Below, piece after piece: positions 1 through 10,818 of a stretch of DNA of 64,000 nt. The position numbers were made by a program, and so were the translations under genes. Position 1 is the stretch's first letter. Each line of letters opens with the position of its first letter. The DNA lies in assembly GCA_004014935.1 (NCBI GenBank), contig CP025322.1, forward strand, positions 1 through 64,000, read 5' to 3'. The DNA is from Saccharomycopsis malanga. Taxonomy: Eukaryota; Ascomycota; Saccharomycetes; Ascoideales; Saccharomycopsidaceae. The notes under the pieces are model-generated. The model saw only the letters and a program-made list of their open reading frames with translations, had not been told where the DNA came from and did no database searches.

Positions 1-218
1 CCCACTGACACCCTTACCCCACTGACACCCTTACCCCACTGACACCCTTACCCCACTGACACCCTTGACACCCTTACCCACTGACACCCTTACCCCACTG
101 ACACCCTTACCCCACTGACACCCTTACCCCACTGACACCCTTACCCCCACTGACACCCTTACCCCACTGACACCCTTACCCCACTGACACCCTTACCCCA
201 CTGACACCCTTACCCCAC
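1..218. repeat. telomere-like 17-bp tandem repeat array
   Basis: About 13 head-to-tail copies of the 17-bp unit ACACCCTTACCCCACTG run from the first base to a sharp junction with unique sequence near 218. One unit near 60-75 carries a small internal duplication and another lacks one C. The complementary strand reads GTAAGGGTGTCAGTGGG and is G-rich, with its 3' end pointing out of the window at base 1, as expected for a left chromosome end. Budding-yeast telomere units are often 8-25 bp and share a GGTGT-type core, which is present here as GGGTGT. That this is the true telomere is inferred from position, orientation and composition. A subtelomeric satellite is the alternative. Confidence 0.8.
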
Positions 219-917
219 TTCCTAACATACTTTACACCCTCACCCACCCTTCTCCTCACCATCTCACAATCTATCTCCCTGCCTCCTCGCATCCTTACCT
301 ACTAACTACCTCACATCCGACCATCCTTACCTCCATGCTACCCTGCCTTCTCGCTTATTGGCTTCCTTGTTACCCTGCTTCCTCACTTCCTTGCCTCCTC
401 TAGTCCTTGTCCCTTGCTATTTTACTACCTCACTACCTCACTACTTGGCTACCTCACTACCTCACTACTTGGCTACTTGGCTACTTTACTACTTTACTAC
501 TTTACTACTTTACTACTTCACTACTTCACTACTTTACTACTTCACTACTTCACTACTTCACTACTTCACTACTTCACTACCTTACTACTTTACTACTTTA
601 CTACTTTACTACTTTACTACTTTACTACTTCACTACTTCACTACTTTAGTACTTTAGTACTTCACTACTTTACTACTTTACTACTTTACTACTTTACTAC
701 TTCGCTACCTTGTTTTCTTAATGCTTATTCTAATCTATTCTTTTGTTCAATCTCCTCTACTTAATTATCTCCCGAACTAATCCCCTAATATCCCCTATTT
801 TCTACTTTCTATCCCCTTCCTTTCTTCCCCCTTTTGCCTCTTTTACTCTCCTCTTTCTCTTTACCCCTGTCTCCCTTTATCCCTTTATCCCTTTTATTCT
901 TAATAATCTCTCTTATT
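219..917. repeat. subtelomeric block A (repeated at 5718-6311)
   Basis: Pyrimidine-rich DNA directly inside the terminal 17-mer array. It is nearly identical to 5718-6311, starting with the same junction (CCCCACTTCCTAACATAC) and ending at the shared CTTAATAATCTCTCTTATT. The two copies differ mainly in the length of their internal microsatellites. Long reading frames across it are low-complexity Leu/Tyr/Thr/Ser strings made by the repeats and look non-coding. Confidence 0.8.
419..708. repeat. period-8 microsatellite TTTACTAC/TTCACTAC
   Basis: A long tract of 8-bp units, mainly TTTACTAC and TTCACTAC with some CTCACTAC variants at the start. The block B copy (about 5918-6050) is shorter, so the array changes length between copies. 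Confidence 0.85.
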
Positions 918-3216
918 ACTCTTTTTCCTTCTCTTTATTCATCTCTATATCCATGTCTTTCTCATTCTCTTTCAATCTATTACAGAAAATTTTCAATTCA
1001 TCTTTTTTTTTGCTTTCAATTTTTTACTCATCTCTATGCTTGTGTCATAGTGTTAAATCCTCTTCAACTTTACATTTTTCATTATTATCCAAATCTATTT
1101 CTTTTCATAATTACTATCAAAATTTTAATATCTCCACAATCCTATCTCTCCTTCTTCTCCCTACTATTTTCTCTACTTGTTCCTTTCTCTTTCTCCTTAA
1201 TCTCCTTTCCTTCTTTAAATTTCATTCATCACTATATACTCTTCAATACTCTGCTAACTTACTTTCTATCTACTTCTTATCCTTCTTTATAAACCCTGTT
1301 ATTTCCTTTTTCTTCTTTAAAAATCTTCTCCTTCTCTGGTTTCTCTCTGTTTTTAATACCCCTGTCATCCATAACTACATATCTTACTTTCTCTCTTAAA
1401 TAATCTCTCCAAACCGGTCCAGTCTGACTCTTTAAACTATATTAATCGCTAATCTATAATCCTTCTACTCCTAAAAGTTCTTCAACATATCTCATCAATT
1501 CTCCCAACATTTGTTTCCTTTACTACCTCATATTGGCTATACCTACTGGCACTCAGTCAATCCTATTTTCTCTTTGTTTAGCTTCACATACGTGTAGAAG
1601 TACCTGTCTGCAACCTTTCAGCTCCTTTGCATGTATCTCACTACTCTATCCACTATTTTCCTTTCAACTCAAATACCTATCTTGGCTGGTAAAACTCCTA
1701 TATTCTCCCTGTCCTATCCTCTCTCATCCAGCAAATATATTAATCCCCTTTATTTTATGTTTTGATTTGCATGCTCTCATTCCCTTTGATTTTCTCTTTT
1801 TATTTACTCTTTCTTATTGCCTACATTTATCAAGCAATACCCAAGCCATTGGCTTTTCCTATTCTTTTATATAGTGGCCTATCGTTTTACCCTTTCTCCA
1901 TTCACTGGGAACCCACATCTTGATATTACATCTCCTCTATAATAATACATTCCAATTCCAATACATTCCTTCTCCTATATACTGATAATAACAATTTCTT
2001 ATATTTCCAGCCATGTACATTCCTTCCCCTCTTTAACACCCCTTTATCCATAAAGAATATATTAATGTGCTTGACATGAACTCCATACAGTTTCATCACA
2101 TTGCGTCTACCCCATCAACATAATATACACATAACCTAACTTTTATCCAGCCTACAGTTTTAGCTCAATAAATGCTACTTTAAAAAAACATACATTCATG
2201 CCACGTATACCGTGTACCGTATTTGACGGCAACAGTTTTGTCACATAAAAGTCCGCCAACAGGTTCCACACCAAAGTACAAGATCATTGCAATTCTCAAC
2301 AACAGGCCTTTTTGCTATCCATCCATGGCAAGCCAGACACTAAATTGTTTTGCCATCAACTCTAGTATCAAATCCCTTTACAACTCCCACGACTTCAAAA
2401 CCAAATAACCATTAATAATAAGAAATAACTAGACATTACAATGGTTGGGCATGCAACTTTAGTCTTCATATGCATGGCCTATAATATCTGTATAGTTCCA
2501 AATTTGCTACTTCCAACAAAGCAATAACACGCAAACGCATCAGTAAGGTGACAGTCAACGACCTCAAGTCATATAGAGACCTTTGACATTATTACAAACT
2601 CTTCTCACATCGCGGCAAACTATATCTCTATCCATTACGAGGCATGGGCCGAGATACTGACTTGTACTGACCTTTGTATTGCAGAATCATCTGCTGCCAT
2701 TGACGGCAATAACCATGCCATGAAAGATGTTTTAAGAAATCGCGTCTTACAACAAGCTTTCAAAATTCCCCTGCTTGTATTCCTTGCTTCATTGTGCAAC
2801 TAAGTAAAGATGACTATTCTAGTATTGAATTTGGCTCACTGACAATTCTGTTTGATACTGTAGCTGAACTAACAGTGATCTGTGACCTTCTCCCAGCCCT
2901 CAGAATTTGTCACTTGTCTATCTTGTATCATTATAAAGCATCAACCATTGTTACTGTCATCAAAAAAACGCCAATTTTTATGATAATAAGTCACTTGATA
3001 AGCCAAAGTTTAACCCCTATGAACAACACTTAATCAGTCTGCCAACGCTTGATATTAATTCTAACCACCGCCCATATTATCATTCAACTAATGATTCCAT
3101 CCGTAACTTCAATTCAATGATTCCAAAGAGGCTATTTTGGGGATTAAAAGAGCTTCAAAACGGTAACATTCAAGGCTTTGAAAACAGATGTTATTAATTG
3201 GATGAAATTATTTAAG
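918..3216. other. subtelomeric DNA without recognisable gene
   Basis: The first 600 bases continue the strongly C/T-rich, G-poor composition of the chromosome end. From about 1900 onward the composition becomes ordinary AT-rich. A 218-codon frame at 743-1399 is a low-complexity Phe/Leu/Ser string with no domain. I see no gene, transposon end or RNA gene. Confidence 0.6.
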
Positions 3217-4230
3217 GCGCGTATTTCATGTGATTCATGCATGGTTGTGCATTTTAATACATACTTCAACTAATACTTGAAAACATTTGGTAATTTACAA
3301 CTATTATCATTTAAAATACTACTTTATGAATATTACAACAAATTAAATAAACGTAGAATTCAACATAAATAGTTGCTTAACGCGAATTTATCTTTTCTGG
3401 GCGCTAAACGTATACTTGTAAATACTGGTTCAACAACATGACGCGTTTAACTCTCGCCATTCGTGATACCAAAGGTTTCAATTAATATTGATCAATTGTT
3501 TGCTTTGGTTTACTTACATCTCCATCATTTCAAGCTTGGTCATGCCGTGGCTTCTAGCTATAATCATCATTAGCTATCCCCTATTCAACCACCTTGACGC
3601 GTCATCTTCAACACCGAATAATGTCTTTCTCACAATTAAAACAACTTCCCCTTTTTAAAACAACCTTGACAATACTTTCAAGTCGAATTATAGTAAATAA
3701 AAAAAAATGATTTAATGCCTGACTCGAACCACGCACTTTCAAGCAGTAAAAAATTAAGGAATATGCCAACCATACTATAGTAACATTATTCAATTGGTAA
3801 ATTTTCCCGCTCTACTATACACGCGTGTCCTTCAGTCATGTGCTATCCCGGATAACTTCGGTTTTTACCGGTAATACACGCTAATTTTTACATGAATGCA
3901 CTATGGTGCACTGTTATGTTTCTCAATGCGGATATCACATTCTGGCTGTTATTCATAATAATATCACTTATTACACCTTTTCCATAGTTTATTTCACAAA
4001 TGAACAAATGTATATGAAAGAGCAGCTCGTCTTCTTCTAAACTATCAAAGAAAATGTCAAAAATATTGATTTTTTAGTTTGCAATTATTTAGTTAATACT
4101 TAGCTTTAGTCTGAATGTTAAAACTTGAACAAGTTATGTTTTTTGTATATTATGCAAAACTATTAACATTTATTATTACTTTTAAAAGTAACATATAAAG
4201 TTGGTATTCCCAGAAACACAATATAAAACT
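3217..4230. repeat. subtelomeric segment C, copy 1
   Basis: About 1 kb that aligns collinearly, with many substitutions, to 6510-7360. Shared landmarks, in order, are GCGCG plus TTGTGCAT near the start, TCATGCC, a tRNA-like relic, GTCATGTGCTATCCCGGA, a TTACCGGTA motif, TATTCATAATAAT and AAACTTGAACAA. The divergence is far greater than between blocks A and B, so this duplication is older. Confidence 0.7.
3715..3786 (-). pseudogene. tRNA-like relic 1
   Basis: Read on the minus strand, a tRNA-like unit has an A-box-like TAGTATGGTTG and a B box GGTTCGAGTC about 35 bases later. A run of nine T, a Pol III-type terminator, lies about 15 bases beyond the B box. The T and D stems no longer pair well, so this is a decayed tRNA or tRNA-derived element rather than a working gene. 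The homologous unit at 6871-6942 keeps better boxes. Confidence 0.5.
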
Positions 4231-4759
4231 GTTAATGTTTTATTAGTATCTTACTAATCTTGTTACATGCCCATTTATATCACGCAAGTGCTACATCTCC
4301 CTATTATACCTACAATTTTCATCAGTTGAAAGTAGTTTTTCCTACTTAAACTTGGTTTACTATTTGAACCAAGCCCTTTGCTTAATATCATAGTAATAAC
4401 AATTCCAAATATTGCAGTATTGCCATCTACAATGATACATTATCTATGTTGAATATCTCAATGTATAGAGCATGTGCCCATGCATCAGTATACATGATAA
4501 TACATTCCATGACGGACCGGAAGGATCAAATATTTTTATCCGTGTCGTATGATCCATGCTTCAACGTGCATGTGTAAGCATTCTACAATTTATATGAAAA
4601 TTTTTCATAACCTTCAATATACAGCTTTATTACTCTTTAAACAGAGTAAATCAACCTAGTATTCATCAAATTGTACTAAAACAGAGTGCTTGTAATATAT
4701 GTCCCTGGTAACACCCTCTTCAGGCCATTCCTGTAACAGATTTGTACGAAAATGCAATA
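4231..4759. other. subtelomeric spacer, nothing recognised
   Basis: AT-rich DNA between two diverged copies of segment C. I see no gene, RNA or element end. Confidence 0.5.
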
Positions 4760-4950
4760 TTCTGTTAGATCATGCACACCCATGCAAGTATCACAACTTC
4801 TGCCTGCTACATATAATCTCACTTATCATACGTTTCCCATGAGTTGTTTAGAAAATAAGCAAAAACACGTAAAAAAGCAGCTCACTGTCTACATATTGAT
4901 CATAAAAAATCTCCAAAAATAGAACTGTGCTACTATTTTAGCCTCTAATT
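4760..4950. repeat. subtelomeric segment C, partial copy 3
   Basis: A short diverged match to the right part of segment C. The CTCACTTATCATACG, GAAAATAAGCAAAAACA and AAAAAGCAGCTC stretches line up with 3970-4060, followed by a similar ATAAAAAATC/AAAAATA tail. Only about 190 bases are recognisable. Confidence 0.45.
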
Positions 4951-5666
4951 TGCCAATTACATTACGTCAATCTTTAACAAGAGCGTTTCTGTCAAACAAT
5001 AGCCATCAATCTACATATGTAACCAATAAAAAGTATAAAATATCCACATTGTATGGCCAGTCAAGGGACAAATTACATTTCACCATAATAAACCCACTAA
5101 GTGACCGTTTTCCCGGGTTTTTTCAACAGCCGACGATCAATGATTTGCATGTCAACAACACGAACCAAAAAAAACAAGCCTAAAGAGGCCATTAGACGCC
5201 CAAAAAAAATCATGCGACGCGCTAATTTCAAGTGCCGATATCTCGATAAATATCAAGGCAAATCGCACTTTGAAAACAAAATTAACAAACCACGACAATG
5301 AACATTTATATTAACAGCAATTTGCAGCCGTAGCAATTGATTTTAAAAAACCACCATAACCACCCTCGGAAAAATGGGGTAAAAAACCTACCTCATCCTC
5401 GGCAAAAAAAATTCCACCAACCTATCACCTTTCTCGGCAAAATTCCCTACGGAAAATTTTTCCTACACCTCGGCAAAAACTACCCTATTGGGAAAACCTA
5501 TCCTATGGGAGAAAACCTCACCTCGCCAAAAAGGGGGTGCTCATAGTTAAGAGGTACCATCAGAGAATGGGGGTGTCAATAGTTAAGCGACCCCCAGGGG
5601 GTGATTCTGGGGGTAAACTAACATACCTCACCCTAAGTCAATCGTTTGAAGTGTGGAGATATATAT
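4951..5666. other. subtelomeric unique DNA leading into the interstitial telomere tract
   Basis: Low-information sequence with several short frames and no domain. Bases 5350-5520 repeat a CCTCGGCAAAA/CTATGGGA-like theme, and 5530-5615 contains four G5 runs with two copies of ATAGTTAAG. No gene is supported. Confidence 0.5.
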
Positions 5667-5717
5667 ACACCCTTACCCCACTGACACCCTTACCCCACTG
5701 ACACCCTTACCCCACTT
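5667..5717. repeat. interstitial telomere-like tract (three 17-mers)
   Basis: Three copies of the same 17-bp unit found at the window start, in the same orientation, ending at the same junction into CCCCACTTCCTAAC. The tract marks the boundary between two copies of the subtelomeric block. Confidence 0.85.
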
Positions 5718-6311
5718 CCTAACATACCTCACACCCTCACCCACCCTTGTCCTCACTATCTCAAATCTATCACCCTGCTTCCTCGCATCCTTACCTACTA
5801 ACTACCTCACATTCTCCCATCCTTACCTCCATACTACCCTGCCTTCTCGCTTATTTGCATCCTTGTTACCCTGCTTCCTCACTTCCTTGCCTCCTCTAGT
5901 CCTTGTCCCTTGCTATTTTACTACCTCACTACCTCACTACCTTGCCTCCTTAGCACTTTACTACTTCACTACTTCACTACTTCACTACTTCACTACTTCA
6001 CTACTTCACTACTTCACTACTTTACTACTTTACTACTTCGCTACCTTATTTTCTTAATATTTATTCTAATCTATTCTTTTGTTCAATCTCCTCTACTTAA
6101 TTATCTCCCAAGCTAATCCCCTAATATCCCCTATTTTCTTATTTTCTTATTTTCTTATTTTCTTATTTTCTTATTTTCTTATTTTCTTATTTTCTTATTT
6201 TCTTATTTTCTTATTTTCTTATTTTCTTATTTTCTTATTTTCTTCCCTCTTTTGCCTCCTTTACTCTCCTCTTTCTCTTTATCCCTTTTATTCTTAATAA
6301 TCTCTCTTATT
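5718..6311. repeat. subtelomeric block B (copy of 219-917)
   Basis: Nearly identical to block A outside its microsatellites. It has a shorter period-8 TTCACTAC array, an expanded TTATTTTC array, and a deletion of part of the C/T-rich stretch before CTTTTATTCTTAATAATC. Near identity with block A implies recent duplication or continuing gene conversion. Confidence 0.8.
6131..6245. repeat. (TTATTTTC)n microsatellite
   Basis: About 14 uninterrupted 8-bp units. Block A has only a single unit at the corresponding place, so this is an expansion specific to block B. Confidence 0.9.
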
Positions 6312-6509
6312 TAAACTCAACGTGTACATATGCGATAAGCATATGTTGTGCACTTGATTTCAAGCTTACCCTGACTGTAAGCACAAGACTCGTCTCCATG
6401 TGTTAGTCATGCGCGTTCTGCTTTTTGTCGCATACGGCATGTGAGATACTTATGATATGCACGTGGTCCATTTTTCGTTTTTTTTTTTTCACATTTATGT
6501 GTATATCAC

Positions 6510-7360
6510 GCGCTTCATACTTTCTCCATGTTCTGTATGCATCGTTGTGCATCATCGTACATACTTCTTTCTTCACATTAATCCTTTTCCTATCTCTCTC
6601 TTTTACCTTTTCATATATTTTTTACTCGTTAATTTAACCATAAAATTAATTAAATCCAATGTACAATCTAACGTCTTCTTCGTTTCAACCTGGGTCATGC
6701 CATTGCTGCTATTAATAATACTCATTATCTATACCTTATTTAGCCACTTTGACCCGCTCTGTTCCACAATAACTAATGTTCTTTATCTGCATTAAAGGAG
6801 TTTCTTCATTCAAAAACAACATTTGCAATGCTGTCAAACCGATATATAATAAATAAAAAAATTGTGTTAATGCCCGATTCGAACCACGCACTTTCAGGTA
6901 GTGAAAAAATTAAGCGTTCTGCCAACTGTACTAAAGTTACAGTTCACGTTTAATAATTTTTCACGCTCTGTTATACCGGCATGTCCTTTAGTCATGTGCT
7001 ATCCCGGAAAAATCCTGTTATTACCGGTATTGTGCATTTCCGTGACGCATTTTAATATGAATGCAGTATACTGCACTATTATGTTCCTTGATGTAAATAA
7101 ATCTCTATGGTGGTTATTCATAATAATCCTACTTATTGCATCTATTCCAAAGCTTATTTGGAAAATAGATAATTTTATATGAAAGAACTTCTTATTCTCT
7201 TTCGAGCCATCTAAGAAAATGTACATAATATATTTTGTTTTATTTTCAATTGTTTTTTTAATTCTATGGTTTGGTTAAAGTGTTAAAACTTGAACAAATT
7301 ATATTTTTTGTATACTATGCAAAATTATTTACATTTATGATTACTTTTGAAAGTAAGATT
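6510..7360. repeat. subtelomeric segment C, copy 2
   Basis: Diverged collinear copy of 3217-4230 with the same landmark order, including the tRNA-like relic and the GTCATGTGCTATCCCGGA and TTACCGGTA motifs. It sits inside (centromere-proximal to) block B, whereas copy 1 sits inside block A. The whole A-plus-C arrangement is therefore repeated. Confidence 0.7.
6871..6942 (-). pseudogene. tRNA-like relic 2
   Basis: On the minus strand, an A box TAGTACAGTTG fits the TRGYNNANNNG consensus, and a B box GGTTCGAATC follows at tRNA-like spacing. A run of seven T lies about 15 bases past the B box. The D stem partly pairs and the T stem mostly does not. The same unit is at 3715-3786. It could be a tRNA pseudogene or the head of an old tRNA-derived element. 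Confidence 0.55.
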
Positions 7361-8589
7361 AATATTTTCCCACATGCTTCTAGTCTGACAGGCTAGTTTA
7401 TATAATTCCTTGATCTTTTTTAGAGTGCTTGCAAGTACCGGTCCTTCTATAATTTATCAATAATTATTTGAATGTCTGATACTTCCAGCTCACTCAATCC
7501 TAATTTTTTCCTGATCTGTCTCTAAAGGTAAACTCCCATATACTTTTACTCGTAGGCTTCGATAGACTAGATACATTTTTTCTTTGTTCTGTTTACAGTT
7601 GCTCTTCTCGTATCCTTTAACTAATTCCCATTGCCTTGACTTATCAGTCGATGCTCAATTATAGCCGCCTCCTCATTGTTTCGCTCTCCTATCTAGTCTA
7701 CAGTAATGTCTCAAACCTCAATTGCCCTTGGTTCCGATTACTACCTAAGACTCTATTACTACTTTATTTTAGACTTCTTTTCACTGTTACCTTTATACGT
7801 ATATCCACCTCCCAGAACCAGTTTCTTAACCATAACCTTTAAATATAGTCACTTACATCTTTCCAGTTCCCCGTTCAACAGATTTTTGTATAAAATCGAA
7901 GGTGCAATCTAATAGACAAATGACCATCTACATGGGACACTACTCTGTGTAAGGAGACAACCAAGTCTTGAATACTGAACTACATTTATAAAGGTGTAAA
8001 AAAAAGTACTAACAGAACAGGCGCATTTGTATCAAAATTATTATATCTAGGCAAGTAGTCCTTGAAATGTATAGGGCTTGAAATATAAGTTTATTATTGT
8101 TATTATAAGTAGTCCTTGAAGATCACCCGGAGTTGGAGGTAAATAGTCGTTTTTACATTGGTTTCACCACCCATGAACATTAATTGAGAAAAATGATATT
8201 TGATTGCCCTAGAGTCCTGCACTGTTAATTTTATAACAATACTACGAAATGGATAAAAATACTTTTAAACCATGTCTCAGACGTCAAATTTTGAATATGT
8301 GTAGTTTTTACAAAATTTGTCAGGTTACTTACTATATGTCCAAATCCTTGTAGTGAAGCTGTGTATTTCTCACGTTGACGTAATGTCACTAACAAGTTTG
8401 ACATTTGAGTAGATCAACATTCAAACTTGTCTGAAAATCATTACAAATTACATAACCCAGTATTGTAAAATACGCTAGCAAGACATTTTATGGAAAAAAT
8501 ACAAAGCAAGGAAAAACTATTTAGTTTGAATGATGCAAGTAATTAACAAGAGAAGAAACCCCCGATAGACTAAAACAAAAACACAGCCT
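7361..8589. other. intergenic, subtelomere to adhesin 3' side
   Basis: No convincing gene. A short direct repeat, AAGTAGTCCTTGAA, occurs at about 8053 and 8106. The last 200 bases are the 3' flank of the adhesin gene. Confidence 0.6.
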
Positions 8590-10818
8590 TCAGAGCAATA
8601 AAGGTAAAATAATAATAAAGAGCAACCCAGACAAGCTTTGCAAACCTTCAAGTACAGCACCACTATTGCCTTCTGCTGTAGCTAATGTCGTTACCCCTGG
8701 TAAAGCCGAGGACACAGACTTCTCTGGAATATCTGGGCTCGTAGAGCGTGTACCTGTTTCTTCCGGGTTGTTATTAGTGTAAACCTCTTCTGGACCATTA
8801 CTTGACACACTTAGCGCACCACTTGTGCTGGAGTGACCGACATAACCAATTGCCTCGTCACCGGTCAAAGTAATGCTAGTTTTGCTTGCATAAATAAAGG
8901 ATTCAGTCTCAACATCAGTGGTAAGCAGCTCTTCGAAAATAGGCACTCTAGTCTTAATTGTTGTAGTTACCACTTTAGGGTGGTCTGGAGGCAGTGATTC
9001 GAACAAAGTGATTGAAGTATCCTTTGTCTCAATTTTGCTTTCAACAGACTGAGAAGTGAAAGTGGTAACGCTTCCCTGTGGAAGTGTGGACACACCAGTA
9101 TTAGTTTCTGTCCAACTGGTTTCGGTAGTATACTCGGATATTGTAGTAGCAGTAGGATCAAGACTTAGAATTGATGATTGTGATGCTGTATTCTGGGTAG
9201 TTTCACTAATCGGAATAGATGGTGTATTACCCGTGGTTCCACTAGTCAGAGTAGATGCTGTATTACCCGTGGCTCCACTAGTTGGTGTTGACACTATGTT
9301 TTGTGTGGTGACACTTCCTTGGGTGCTATCAGTAACATCTGAAACAGTAGTAGCTGTCGGGTCTGCTGTCAAAGTAGAAGACCGAGAGCTTTGTGTAGTT
9401 CCACTATTACTAGGATTGGTGTTTGTAAAATCCTCGGTTTCATTACTCAAAGTAGTGAGCACTGTAAACACCTCATCAGTATATTCTGGTACTTCTGTGA
9501 CAATTGGAAGCTCGCTCGTAGTTGCACCTGAGGTAGCAGGAAGTTGGGATGTAGTTGCACCTGAAGATATCGAGGCACTTGTAGTCGCAGGTGTGACCAC
9601 TGTATCTGAAAAGCTAGTTGAAGAGATTTCTGAAGTTAATGGAGAGTTGGTAGGTTTTATAGTAGAAATATCAGGTGTAGCAGGTGAATTAGGCGGTTTT
9701 ATAGTAGATATATCAGGTGTAGCAGGTGAATTAGGCGGTTTGATAGTAGAAATATCAGGCGTAGCAGGTGAATTAGGCGGTTTGATAGTAGATATATCTG
9801 GAGTTGCAGGTGACTTAGGAGGCGTTATAGTAGAGATATCCGGAGTTGCTGGTGAGCTGGGGAATTTAGTTGTTGAAATATCCGGAGTTGCTGGTGAGCT
9901 GGGGAATTTAGTTGTTGAAATATCCGGAGTTGCTGGTGAGCTGGGGAATTTAGTTGTTGAAATATCTGGAGTAGCTGGTGAACTAGGAACTTTTGTAGTA
10001 GATATATCTGGTGTTACAGGAGAATTGGGAACTCTAGTTGTTGATATATCAGGGGTCTCTGGTGGTATCTTACTGCTAGTAGAGCTTGTTTTTTCTGTCG
10101 ATGTTGCAGTGGACGTTGGCGTGATTGTTGTAGAAGTACTTTCTTCATCATGATCAGTATAAGAAGTTGTTTCTGTCTGGACATCAGTCAGTGTAGTACT
10201 AGATGAAGGGTCGTCACCTTGAGCACATAGTTTCTCCCAGCAGACAGGTTGAATATCTTTGACATCAGCAGGACAATCAGAATAATACCAATAGTCTTTT
10301 TTGTATGGCCACAGGGAGCATTTGCTTGTAGTTGTGTCCCAAGCACACCATTCGTATTGAATTTGGAAAGTTGGACTACAAACCAAGTTACCATTAGAGA
10401 CACCGTTAACAACCAACGTGAACGCAAAGTGTGAAGGGTCGTCAATATTTGCAATTTTAGCGTCTTTAGAATACATCATTTCCTCGCCAGAGATGTAATT
10501 GCCTGGAGTCAGAAGACCGTTGAAACGAAGCTGCTTCAACTCATCAAATGACATTGCTTCTGTTCTGACTTCAATAGTGATTTTGTAGACAAGTTCTGAG
10601 ACTGCTTGGATATCGTAGATCTGGGCATCTATTATTGGTTTGTTTTCAAGTAATGCTTGTTGTGTAAAATCACCGGTACATTTGCCACTAAGCTCCGAGG
10701 CCTTGCATTTCTTACCATATGACAAACCGTCTGGAAGATGGACGTAATTTGTGAAGGCAGCAACGGGCTGGATTGCAAAGAAGATCCATGCCAAAGCAGT
10801 AATACAGAAAACCAGCAT
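8590..10818 (-). CDS. Flo11-domain GPI-anchored cell-wall adhesin
   Basis: A 742-aa surface protein. The start is the ATG at 10818. Residues 1-22 are a signal peptide, followed by a Cys-containing globular domain (about 30-200). Its order of motifs, YDIQAVSELVYKITIEV, then PTFQIQYEW, matches the Flo11 adhesion domain of Saccharomyces Flo11 (ITIHV and PNFQIQFEY there). A Ser/Thr-rich stalk follows, containing ten 14-aa repeats of the type STIKPPNSPATPDI, then a serine/threonine tail and a hydrophobic C-terminus with a small-residue site for GPI attachment. Family members mediate cell-cell or substrate adhesion, often by homophilic binding. Its position as the first gene inside the subtelomere and its nearly 2-kb upstream spacer are typical of fungal adhesins. 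Family assignment is from memory of motif order, not a search. Confidence 0.82.
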   Translation of the reverse strand: MLVFCITALAWIFFAIQPVAAFTNYVHLPDGLSYGKKCKASELSGKCTGDFTQQALLENKPIIDAQIYDIQAVSELVYKITIEVRTEAMSFDELKQLRFNGLLTPGNYISGEEMMYSKDAKIANIDDPSHFAFTLVVNGVSNGNLVCSPTFQIQYEWCAWDTTTSKCSLWPYKKDYWYYSDCPADVKDIQPVCWEKLCAQGDDPSSSTTLTDVQTETTSYTDHDEESTSTTITPTSTATSTEKTSSTSSKIPPETPDISTTRVPNSPVTPDISTTKVPSSPATPDISTTKFPSSPATPDISTTKFPSSPATPDISTTKFPSSPATPDISTITPPKSPATPDISTIKPPNSPATPDISTIKPPNSPATPDISTIKPPNSPATPDISTIKPTNSPLTSEISSTSFSDTVVTPATTSASISSGATTSQLPATSGATTSELPIVTEVPEYTDEVFTVLTTLSNETEDFTNTNPSNSGTTQSSRSSTLTADPTATTVSDVTDSTQGSVTTQNIVSTPTSGATGNTASTLTSGTTGNTPSIPISETTQNTASQSSILSLDPTATTISEYTTETSWTETNTGVSTLPQGSVTTFTSQSVESKIETKDTSITLFESLPPDHPKVVTTTIKTRVPIFEELLTTDVETESFIYASKTSITLTGDEAIGYVGHSSTSGALSVSSNGPEEVYTNNNPEETGTRSTSPDIPEKSVSSALPGVTTLATAEGNSGAVLEGLQSLSGLLFIIILPLLL
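9625..10060 (-). repeat. 42-bp coding minisatellite in adhesin stalk
   Basis: About ten in-frame 42-bp units encoding S-T-x-x-x-P-x-S-P-A-T-P-D-I. Three neighbouring units (about 9840-9965) are identical or nearly so at DNA level, which points to recent expansion. Outer units are more diverged. Confidence 0.9.

Noticed and set aside
358-1399. Several long open frames in the pyrimidine-rich end, up to 218 codons
   Set aside because: They are low-complexity Leu/Tyr/Thr or Phe/Leu/Ser strings open in multiple frames because the DNA lacks the purines needed for stop codons.
9056-10153. 365-codon plus-strand frame opposite the adhesin
   Set aside because: It mirrors the Ser/Thr/Pro repeat codons of the real gene on the other strand. 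Val/Gly/Glu-rich repeat protein with no start context or domain.
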